Translations under genes and position numbers: made by a program | Assembly (NCBI RefSeq): GCF_002015085.1 | Contig: NZ_MUXW01000005.1 | Span: 1-64,000, forward strand | Source: Glaesserella parasuis | GTDB lineage: Bacteria; Pseudomonadota; Gammaproteobacteria; Enterobacterales; Pasteurellaceae | Reading direction: 5' to 3' | Length of the DNA: 64,000 nucleotides | Shown here: piece by piece, positions 17,161-24,163 of the stretch | How positions within the stretch are numbered: the stretch's first letter is position 1 | Layout of the letters: each line of letters starts with the position of its first letter | Notes under the pieces: model-generated | Database searches by the model: none | What the model was told of the DNA's origin: nothing | What the model saw: only the letters and a program-made list of their open reading frames with translations

Positions 17161-18561
17161 CTAGAAACTTTTCTCAAAACTCAAATAAACTCGATTTCGT
17201 TTATACGAATAAAGATCCACTAAATTTGAGTTCACTCGCTGATATTGATAGCTGATTTTCGGTGTAATTCCCCAAAAATGCAGGTTACGATGCCAAAGTG
17301 TAACATTCAAACCTAACTCTCTATCTTTGCGTATCTGATTAAAAATGCGGTGAGCTTGGTCAAATTCACGTTTGCCATAACTGAGCTGAATACGGCTGGA
17401 AATTCCGCCCCACCATTCTTGCCCCCAACCAATTCGCCCTGTATAACGTTTTGAGGCTAAAGAACGTTCTAACGTCCGATCTCGCAACAAATCTACACCA
17501 CCATAGAGATAACTTTTCGCATCAAAGGCATAGAGTAGCGTAGCAGAACCAAATAATGTTGTGCTATCTGCAAGCTGATTTTCGCCCCGATGTTTGAGCT
17601 TGCCCATTTCGCCAGCCGTAGAAAGCTGCCATTGTGATGTAAGCCAATGCTCTACTTCTCCCCGAACGCCATAGCCGTGATTATAGCGATGATTACCATA
17701 CCAACGCATTTCATAATAAGGCAAAAAAGCAAGACGACTTTGAGCATTTTGATATTGATAGCCAAGACTTGAACGGTTTTGCTGATCGTCAAATTGATGA
17801 TTATCCCAATAGGATTTTCCACTAAATTGGTTCTCAAAATGTAGATAATGGGATCCGCTAACATTCCAATTCTTAGCCAAATTCAGATGGTAGCTCAACC
17901 CATTTGCTGATTGCGGTAATGATTCTTCCGTTTTCTTAAACGGCACATTCCCCACTCGAACATAAGGCGAGCTTGAGGCATTATTAACATTGCTTTCGTG
18001 CAAATAATTCACACCAAAATCGAATGACCAGTCTGAACGTTTCTGAATGGCAGCAATATATTGTTCCACCCCATTTGCAATTTGTGGAGGCAATCCGTCC
18101 GCTTGTAGCTTACGAAATTGTGCAAGTGAGGCTTCGTTTTGCCGATCTTCAAACAACATTTGTGCTAAACGAAAACGCACAGGCTGAAAATTAGGGTGCT
18201 TCGCAATAATGCCACGATAGAGATCGATTGCTGTTTTATAGTCCCCCTGACTTGCCAAAATAATGCCGTTAGCATAATCGATCAGTATCAAATCGGGATT
18301 GGGCGTTTGTTGATAAATCCGAACCAGCTCAGGCAATAAATGAAATTGTCGGCTATCAATCGCCCGATTTAACATTTGACGAGTAAGTTCGGGCTTACTG
18401 ATCAGCTCTTGGGTTAAAGTGATTTCCCCATTATTTGCCGATTTTTCTGAAAAAATAACCGCTTGTACTGGTAATGTTGGCTCGGCGGATTTGATTTCCA
18501 ATTCGGGAGTAGCGTTTGCTACTAGGGGGATAAAAAGGGTAAGGGGTAGGAGTTTTTTCAT
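17161..18561 (-). CDS. Surface lipoprotein assembly modifier (Slam)
   Basis: An outer-membrane protein that moves lipoproteins such as TbpB, LbpB, HpuA or fHbp to the cell surface. It has 466 residues: a signal peptide (about 1-17, cut after VANA), a TPR-like helical domain (about 60-170, including NPDLILIDYANGIILASQGDYKTAIDLYRGII), then a beta-barrel (about 175-466, DUF560) that starts WSFDFGVNYLHESNVNNA and ends SYKRNRVYLSFEKSF with a terminal Phe. This fits the Slam family. The nearest minus-strand gene upstream (19167-20324) is a lipoprotein with TbpB-like features, which is the probable client. The higBA pair between them reads in the opposite direction. Confidence 0.9.
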   Translation of the reverse strand: MKKLLPLTLFIPLVANATPELEIKSAEPTLPVQAVIFSEKSANNGEITLTQELISKPELTRQMLNRAIDSRQFHLLPELVRIYQQTPNPDLILIDYANGIILASQGDYKTAIDLYRGIIAKHPNFQPVRFRLAQMLFEDRQNEASLAQFRKLQADGLPPQIANGVEQYIAAIQKRSDWSFDFGVNYLHESNVNNASSSPYVRVGNVPFKKTEESLPQSANGLSYHLNLAKNWNVSGSHYLHFENQFSGKSYWDNHQFDDQQNRSSLGYQYQNAQSRLAFLPYYEMRWYGNHRYNHGYGVRGEVEHWLTSQWQLSTAGEMGKLKHRGENQLADSTTLFGSATLLYAFDAKSYLYGGVDLLRDRTLERSLASKRYTGRIGWGQEWWGGISSRIQLSYGKREFDQAHRIFNQIRKDRELGLNVTLWHRNLHFWGITPKISYQYQRVNSNLVDLYSYKRNRVYLSFEKSF

Positions 18562-18631
18562 AAGATAGATTTATTGACTTTTTCTGTTTATTTTTTACTA
18601 TCACGCTAAAGATGATAGCGGTATAAATTTA

Positions 18632-18868
18632 ATGAGAATTTTTAAATCTAAACATTTTGATAAATTTGCCCGTAAAGAACGTATTTCAAACGATACGTTA
18701 AGAAATGCCATTAACGACATTGAAAATGGTCTGATTGATGCCGATTTAGGTTCTGGCGTTATCAAACAGCGTTTACCCAAATCCCTTGATGGCAAAGCAT
18801 TTATAGAGGTATCCAATGAGCCAATACAACAGCCCAGCAAATGCGGCGATCCACGAATTGATGAGTGA
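18632..18868 (+). pseudogene. RelE/HigB-type toxin with large internal deletion
   Basis: The first ~52 residues (MRIFKSKHFDKFARKERIS, AINDIENGLIDADLGSGVIKQR) match the N-terminus of a RelE/ParE-superfamily toxin that is usually ~110-120 residues long. After SLDGK the frame jumps to AFIEVSNEP, which resembles the family C-terminus (typically ...GTIIEV...). The middle, with the beta-strands carrying GGYRT and the FFVYGFAK-type motif, is missing, about 60 codons. The remaining protein has 78 residues and overlaps the antitoxin start. It is unlikely to be a working mRNA interferase. Confidence 0.7.
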
Positions 18869-19130
18869 TTTACACGACGTTGGTTTGGTTGATAAAACAA
18901 CAATGCGGAGTTTTGATAAACGTTGTTTAACGCCAGTCAAAACGCTCGCTCCCAACGAGATCCGAGAAATCAGAGAGAAAGAAAATTTTTCTCAAGCTGT
19001 TTTTGCTCACTACTTAAATGTAAGTAGCAATCTTGTTTCCGAATGGGAACGAGGTGTAAAAAAACCAAGTGGTGCTGCACTGAAACTGCTTTCTTTAGTA
19101 CAACATAAAGGCATTTCTGCAATAGCTTAG
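18816..19130 (+). CDS. higA: HigA-type XRE antitoxin
   Basis: 104 residues with a C-terminal HTH_XRE domain (about 50-98: IREIREKENFSQAVFAHYL, NVSSNLVSEWERGVKKPSG). The N-terminal AIHELMSDLHDVGLVDKTTMRSFD is typical of the antitoxin that follows this toxin family. The order toxin-then-antitoxin with overlap is typical of higBA. The antitoxin is complete while the toxin is not, so it may persist as a plain repressor of its own promoter. It is antisense to any transcript running from the lipoprotein gene into slam. Confidence 0.85.
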   Translation: MSQYNSPANAAIHELMSDLHDVGLVDKTTMRSFDKRCLTPVKTLAPNEIREIREKENFSQAVFAHYLNVSSNLVSEWERGVKKPSGAALKLLSLVQHKGISAIA

Positions 19131-19134
19131 ATTT

Positions 19135-19159
19135 TAGGTGGGGATGATCCCCGCCCTTA
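19135..19159. repeat. Single palindromic intergenic repeat, also possible terminator
   Basis: GGTGGGGATGATCCCCGCC at 19137-19155 is an almost perfect palindrome flanked by TTA/TAA-rich ends, resembling one arm of the paired TGTAGGG-type repeats elsewhere in the window. It separates convergent higA and the surface lipoprotein gene and could end both transcripts. Confidence 0.6.
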
Positions 19160-19166
19160 CGATTGA

Positions 19167-20324
19167 TTATTGGCGTTTGCCACCAAAGCTAATATCTGTC
19201 CCAGCGGTTCCAACGACTTCTTCTGCATTAGGTCCAGAAAAAACACCTTTATAATCTAGGTTATTATCTACTTTTCCAGAGAAAATAAGATTTCCTTGAT
19301 CTGAAATATTTATATTTCCCTTTTCCAAGACATAATTTTTACCATTTAGATTGGCTATATTCCCTTTGACACTTTCATTTTTAAAATCTGCAATTAAAGA
19401 AAATTCTCCTTCATATACATTTTTTGTATCTATATTATAGTTTTCTATTCCTAATGCTTTACCTTGATAAGTTGCGATTACAGGGGTTTTAATATATTCT
19501 GAATTTTGAGATGTCGGCAAAGCGACATAACCTGCTGATCTTCTCAGATCATCATCATTTATATTATCGGAATAAGACCAATTTAAATAAGTAGAGTATT
19601 CTTGGTTAATAAAATGAACATTAGCAACTTGGAATGTCTGTTTTTCGCCAGAAATTGATTGGCGGCTTGCATATACAGGTAAAATCTGAACATTATTGGA
19701 TATTGTATTTTTATTAAAATCAATCCCATTTTGTAAAACTAAGCTCTCAGATGCCCCGATTGGGTCAAGATACCATGCTTTTCCATCAATATAAGCATGT
19801 TCGGCATATCCTTTTAAACCATCACCTCTTGCTATATGTCGCCATTCTCCACTTTGGGTTAAAAATGCCCATTTTTTAGCTTCTTCTTCCGCTTCTAAGC
19901 GTTTTCTTTCTGCTTCGGCTCTTATAGGAGCTAATTCTTCTTCCAATGACGCAATTTTGTCTTGAGCTTCAGCTAAATCTTTAGCCGCTTTATCTGCAGC
20001 CGATTGAGCTTTCGCTTTTTCTTCTGCAGTTGCATTTTCAGCATCTTTTAAAGCTTGCAGTGCTTTTGCCAATTCAGCCTCCGCCTTTGCTTTAGCTGCT
20101 TCACTTGCTTTTACTTTTTCAGAAGCTTGGTTTGCATTATCCTGCGCAGATTTAACCGCTTGTTGCTCTGCTTCCACCTGTTTTTTCAAGGCTTCAATTT
20201 GCTTTGCTTGTTCGGGGTTATTAGCCGGTGCAGATGAGCCACCGCCACCACCGCCTGAGCTACAAGCTGTTACACCTAATGAAACTAAAATCGCCATTGC
20301 TGCTGTTTTAACTGACAAACGCAT
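19167..20324 (-). CDS. Slam-type surface lipoprotein with coiled-coil stalk and TbpB-like barrel
   Basis: 385 residues. The lipobox VTAC puts the lipidated Cys at 21, followed by SSGGGGGGSS, the polyglycine anchor typical of Slam clients. Residues ~38-152 are a long Ala/Glu/Lys/Gln heptad-rich coiled coil. Residues ~155-385 are beta-rich and end FSGPNAEEVVGTAG...FGGKRQ. This strongly resembles the last strands of TbpB/HpuA/fHbp-type handle barrels (usual pattern FFGPNAEE...FGAKRQ). No ligand can be named. Its position upstream of slam suggests it is the client. It is divergent from the XRE regulator at 20472, with a palindrome-rich 147-base gap between. Confidence 0.85.
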   Translation of the reverse strand: MRLSVKTAAMAILVSLGVTACSSGGGGGGSSAPANNPEQAKQIEALKKQVEAEQQAVKSAQDNANQASEKVKASEAAKAKAEAELAKALQALKDAENATAEEKAKAQSAADKAAKDLAEAQDKIASLEEELAPIRAEAERKRLEAEEEAKKWAFLTQSGEWRHIARGDGLKGYAEHAYIDGKAWYLDPIGASESLVLQNGIDFNKNTISNNVQILPVYASRQSISGEKQTFQVANVHFINQEYSTYLNWSYSDNINDDDLRRSAGYVALPTSQNSEYIKTPVIATYQGKALGIENYNIDTKNVYEGEFSLIADFKNESVKGNIANLNGKNYVLEKGNINISDQGNLIFSGKVDNNLDYKGVFSGPNAEEVVGTAGTDISFGGKRQ

Positions 20325-20387
20325 AGAAAGTCCTTATTTTAATGTGTTATTTAATGAAAATATGTGTAAAATACGAACTATTCTAAA

Positions 20388-20433
20388 AGCAGGCTTTACA
20401 TTCTGCTAACAACAAACTGTGTGGAAAATCCAC
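20388..20433. promoter_or_regulatory. Candidate divergent operator region of lipoprotein and XRE gene
   Basis: In the 147-base gap between the divergent lipoprotein and XRE genes, AGCAG/CTGCT (20388-20407) and GTGGA-AAA-TCCAC (20421-20433) form two inverted repeats. A second TGTGGGTGGAAAAA half repeats just downstream (20440-20453). The arrangement suggests an operator for the adjacent XRE protein. No binding data can be inferred. Confidence 0.35.
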
Positions 20434-20471
20434 TCAATTTGTGGGTGGAAAAAGAAAGAGAGGAATGATTT

Positions 20472-20861
20472 GTGAGTGTAAATGAGAAAATCCGTATGGT
20501 GCGTGAAATGAACCAGTGGTCACAGGAAGAAATGGCTGAAAAAATGAATATGTCCACCAACGGTTACGCTAAAATTGAACGTGGTGAAACTAAGCTCAAT
20601 TTGCATAAACTCGAACAAATCGCTCAAATTTTTAATATTGATGTGTTGGAGTTGATGAATTGTGAGGGAAAAGGCGTTCTCTTTTTAATGAATGAACACG
20701 CTAATAATACTAACTATTATGGAAATCCTGAAAATCTCACTGCCGAAATTGAAAAACTAAAACTCACTATTGCCCATAAAGACGAGATGTTGGCTCAGAA
20801 AAATGAAGAAATCATTGCTTTGAAAGAGATTATTTCATTGTTAAAGAAAAAAGATGATTAA
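20472..20861 (+). CDS. XRE-family transcriptional regulator with coiled-coil tail
   Basis: 129 residues. The HTH_XRE domain (about 3-60: IRMVREMNQWSQEEMAEKMN, STNGYAKIERGETKLNLHKL) is followed by a C-terminal coiled coil (about 90-127: AEIEKLKLTIAHKDEML, EEIIALKEIISLLKKK) that probably dimerises. The start is a GTG, with GAGAGG 8 bases upstream. An ATG just before it is out of frame. Divergence from the surface lipoprotein suggests it regulates that gene. It is the last gene of the inserted block before ynbE. Confidence 0.82.
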   Translation: MSVNEKIRMVREMNQWSQEEMAEKMNMSTNGYAKIERGETKLNLHKLEQIAQIFNIDVLELMNCEGKGVLFLMNEHANNTNYYGNPENLTAEIEKLKLTIAHKDEMLAQKNEEIIALKEIISLLKKKDD

Positions 20862-20897
20862 ATAAGATAAACCTAATAAATCAAATCCCTTCTAAGA

Positions 20898-21080
20898 ATG
20901 AAAGCTATATACTCACTTTTTACAATTTTTTGCTTAAATTTGACCGCTTGCACTCCCAAAGTGCAACTTGAAACACCACCTGAAGGTATTACGATTAATA
21001 TGAATGTGGTTGTAGATCATAAAATTGAAGTTACCATGGATAAAGAATCCAAAGCGATTATAAAAACAAGGCAGCCGTAA
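20898..21080 (+). CDS. ynbE: YnbE-family outer-membrane lipoprotein
   Basis: 60 residues: a lipoprotein signal FCLNLTAC (Cys18), then the family-defining PPEGITINMNVVVDHKIEV, which aligns with E. coli YnbE (...ITINMNVKIEHEI...). YnbE is the outer-membrane partner of YdbH in intermembrane lipid transport and is usually encoded directly after ydbH. Here it is separated from ydbH (ends 17110) by 3.8 kb of Slam-related genes. No strong ribosome-binding site is seen (CTAAGA only). A hairpin terminator follows. YdbL, the third member in E. coli, is not found here. Confidence 0.85.
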   Translation: MKAIYSLFTIFCLNLTACTPKVQLETPPEGITINMNVVVDHKIEVTMDKESKAIIKTRQP

Positions 21081-21124
21081 TTATCAAAAACAATTTTAGA
21101 AAAATACTTGAGGAATAAGAAGTA

Positions 21125-21156
21125 AATGAGCGTGAAAAATCACGCTCATTTCATTT
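21125..21156 (+). terminator. Terminator of ynbE, convergent with maeB
   Basis: ATGAGCGTGA pairs with TCACGCTCAT across a short A-rich loop, followed by TTCATTTTT on the plus strand. It lies between convergent ynbE and maeB and may serve both. Confidence 0.75.
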
Positions 21157-21159
21157 TTA

Positions 21160-23427
21160 CTAAGCCTTCACTGCCGCGAACGCCACCATATTAATGATAC
21201 GGCGAACAGAAGACACTGGGTTAAGAATATGTGCTGATTTATTCATACCTAATAGGATAGGTCCTACGGTAATTGCTGTTGTCGTCGCTCTTAATAGGTT
21301 ATAGCTGATACGAGCAGCCTCCATATTTGGCATTATAAGTAAATTTGCCGAACCTTTTAATGGGCTATCTGGCATATAATCACGGCGTAATTTTTCCGAT
21401 AAGGCTAAATCACCGTGCATTTCACCATCAATCATTAACGCAGGATCACGCTCTCTCACAATCTCTAACACTTTACGCATTTTTGGTGCGCCTAGCATAT
21501 TTGATGAACCAAAATTAGAGTGTGAAAGTAGTGCCACCGCAGGCTCAATACCAAAACGACGAATTTCTCTTGCTGCCATTAAGGTAATTTCAGCGAGTTC
21601 TTCCGCCGTTGGATCTGCATTAACATAGGTATCAGTAATAAAAACGTTTCCTGTCGGTAAAACCAAACTGTTTAATGCAGCGGGTACTTTTACGCTTTCT
21701 TTTACACCAATAATGTCACGAATAGCTTCTAAATGGCGACTATATGTGCCAAACAAGCCACACACTAATCCATCAGCATAACCCATTTCAACGAGCAATG
21801 AAGCAATGACTGTTGTATTTGAGGTTACAACACGTTTAGCTATCGCTTCGGTAATCCCTTTGCGTTTCATTATGCTGTAATAACGTTTCCATAACTCATC
21901 GTGTTGGCTGTTATGTTCATTATCAATAACATCAAAATCTTGCCCTGCAACGATATGTAGCCCCAATTTTTTGATTTTGGCTTTAATAATTTCCGTACGT
22001 CCAATTAAGACTGGATATGCCAAGCCCATAGAAACCACTTCTTGTGTCGCGTGTAATACTTTGTCCTCTTCCCCTTCTGCAAGCACGATACGTTTTTTCT
22101 CTGCTTTTGCTTGGCTGAAAATCGGCTTCATAAAGAGGTTGGTTTTATAGACAAACTGAGTTAATTTCTCGTGGTAGGCTTCCCAATCCGTAATCGGGCG
22201 AGTAGCAACACCTGATTCCATCGCTGCTTTTGCAACTGCTGGGGCAATGCGTACAATTAAACGAGGGTCAAATGGACGTGGGATAATATAATCCGCACCA
22301 AAGGTTGTCCCCTCTCCACCATAGGCAGAAGTGACCACCTCATTTTGCTCTGCAAGGGCTAAATCAGCAATCGCATAAACCGCCGCACGTTTCATCTCTT
22401 CATTGATCGTTGTTGCCCCTACGTCTAAAGCACCACGGAAAATGAATGGGAAACAAAGTACGTTATTAACTTGGTTTGGATAGTCTGAACGACCTGTACA
22501 AACAATCGCATCTGGACGAGCAGCTTTCGCTTCCGGCGGTGTAATTTCTGGATTTGGATTAGCTAATGCTAAGATAATCGGGTGAGCCGCCATTGTTCTA
22601 ACCATATCCTGCGTTAAAGCACCCGCTGCAGAACAGCCTAAGAAAATATCTGCATTTGGCATCGCATCGCCTAATGTCCGCCAGCCATTATCATCAATCG
22701 CATAATGTTTCTTGGTGTCGTCCATACGATCGTCACGATCTTTATAGATCACCCCTTTTGAGTCGCAGACAACGATATTTTCACGCTTCATACCTAAGGA
22801 TACAAGCAAGTTCAAGCAAGCAATAGAAGCCGCCCCTGCACCTGATGCAACTAAACGCACCTCTTCAATTTTTTTATCCACAATACGCAACGCATTAATC
22901 ACTGCTGCCGCACTGATAATTGCAGTACCGTGCTGATCATCGTGGAATACAGGAATGTTCAATCGTTCACGCAATTTTTGTTCGATATAAAAACATTCTG
23001 GTGCTTTAATATCTTCAAGATTGATACCACCAAAGGTAGGTTCAAGAGAAGCGATAATTTCAACTAATTTTTCAGGATCTTTCTCATTAATTTCGATGTC
23101 AAATACATCAATTCCTGCAAATTTCTTAAACAGAACGCCCTTCCCTTCCATCACAGGCTTACCTGCTAATGCACCGATATTGCCTAAACCTAACACGGCA
23201 GTTCCGTTTGAAATCACGGCAACTAAGTTACCTTTTGAAGTATAACGATAGGCAGCCGCTGGGTCTTTTTCAATTTCTAAACACGGCTCAGCAACCCCTG
23301 GCGAATAAGCTAATGCAAGATCACGTTGCGTTGCGAGGGATTTAGTCGGGGTAACTTCAATTTTACCAGGGATAGGAAATTCGTGGAAATCAAGTGCTGC
23401 TTGGCGTAATTGAGATTTGTCATCCAT
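21160..23427 (-). CDS. maeB: NADP-dependent malic enzyme
   Basis: Oxidative decarboxylation of malate to pyruvate with NADPH production. It has 755 residues, the normal two-domain size: an N-terminal malic enzyme (about 1-425, with YSPGVAEPC, HDDQHGTA and SGAGAASIACL for dinucleotide binding) and a C-terminal phosphotransacetylase-like domain (about 430-755, with RIVLAEGEEDKVLHA and NLLIMPNMEAARISYNLLR) that regulates activity through acetyl-CoA in E. coli. It is monocistronic. Confidence 0.97.
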   Translation of the reverse strand: MDDKSQLRQAALDFHEFPIPGKIEVTPTKSLATQRDLALAYSPGVAEPCLEIEKDPAAAYRYTSKGNLVAVISNGTAVLGLGNIGALAGKPVMEGKGVLFKKFAGIDVFDIEINEKDPEKLVEIIASLEPTFGGINLEDIKAPECFYIEQKLRERLNIPVFHDDQHGTAIISAAAVINALRIVDKKIEEVRLVASGAGAASIACLNLLVSLGMKRENIVVCDSKGVIYKDRDDRMDDTKKHYAIDDNGWRTLGDAMPNADIFLGCSAAGALTQDMVRTMAAHPIILALANPNPEITPPEAKAARPDAIVCTGRSDYPNQVNNVLCFPFIFRGALDVGATTINEEMKRAAVYAIADLALAEQNEVVTSAYGGEGTTFGADYIIPRPFDPRLIVRIAPAVAKAAMESGVATRPITDWEAYHEKLTQFVYKTNLFMKPIFSQAKAEKKRIVLAEGEEDKVLHATQEVVSMGLAYPVLIGRTEIIKAKIKKLGLHIVAGQDFDVIDNEHNSQHDELWKRYYSIMKRKGITEAIAKRVVTSNTTVIASLLVEMGYADGLVCGLFGTYSRHLEAIRDIIGVKESVKVPAALNSLVLPTGNVFITDTYVNADPTAEELAEITLMAAREIRRFGIEPAVALLSHSNFGSSNMLGAPKMRKVLEIVRERDPALMIDGEMHGDLALSEKLRRDYMPDSPLKGSANLLIMPNMEAARISYNLLRATTTAITVGPILLGMNKSAHILNPVSSVRRIINMVAFAAVKA

Positions 23428-23665
23428 AGTTGTGTCCTTTATACAATTGAATAAATGAAATCATCAGTATTCTACCTAAATTTTGGGAGGAATATTGTGA
23501 TATAGCTCTAATTTTTTAACAAATAATTAAAAAGTATAGAAAGGAATAATCTCTAATTAAATGAGACGTTTAATCATGATGCCAAAATTAAGTATTATTT
23601 GAAATAAGTATTATAGAGCGATACTATGATCAGTAATTGAAAGAAAATCAAGAAGTTAATTGAGG

Positions 23666-23694
23666 GCAGAGCTGTTTTATACAACAAGCTCTGC
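23666..23694. repeat. Palindromic hairpin downstream of grxD
   Basis: GCAGAGCTGTT and AACAAGCTCTGC form a stem-loop. No T-run follows on either strand, so it is weak as an intrinsic terminator. The segment GAGCTGTTTTATACAA (23669-23684) is identical to 2182-2197 behind purA. The 289-base gap between maeB and grxD otherwise shows nothing I can name. Confidence 0.5.
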
Positions 23695-23716
23695 AAAATA
23701 ATGTGATTGTTAGACG

Positions 23717-24043
23717 CTATAGAGAATATTTTTTTGCAGTATCTTTCAACAAGGTCTGCAATTCACCTTTTTGGAACATTTCGAGAACAATATCACAACC
23801 ACCAATTAATTCTCCATCTACCCATAATTGAGGAAATGTTGGCCAATTTGCGTATTTTGGTAATTCAGCTCGAATATCTGGATTCGATAAAACATCAACA
23901 TACCCAAATGGAACTTGGCAATTTACAATAGCTTCTGAAGCACGAGCAGAAAAGCCACAGGATGGGAATTTAGGAGAGCCTTTCATATAAAGAAGAATGG
24001 GATTCTCGCTGATTTGTTTTTGGATTTTTTCTATAGTTTCCAT
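23717..24043 (-). CDS. grxD: Monothiol glutaredoxin 4
   Basis: A CGFS-type monothiol glutaredoxin that carries [2Fe-2S] clusters with glutathione and, with BolA proteins, in iron-sulfur delivery. About 108 residues. The signature KGSPKFPSCGFS holds the cluster-ligating Cys, and YANWPTFPQLWVDGELIGGCDI contributes the glutathione-binding residues. I chose the ATG at 24041-24043 (METIEKIQ) because GAGG lies 6 bases upstream and the protein then starts as E. coli GrxD does. An ATG four codons earlier overlaps that site. It is not adjacent to other iron-sulfur genes. Confidence 0.95.
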   Translation of the reverse strand: METIEKIQKQISENPILLYMKGSPKFPSCGFSARASEAIVNCQVPFGYVDVLSNPDIRAELPKYANWPTFPQLWVDGELIGGCDIVLEMFQKGELQTLLKDTAKKYSL

Positions 24044-24163
24044 GTTTTTCCTCATTGATCAATAAGAATATGTACCCTATTCTAATGTGAAACAGAATTT
24101 TCTGCAATTTGCCATTAACATCTTCTAAAGTATTTCTGTGGATTATAGTCCACTTATTCCAAA

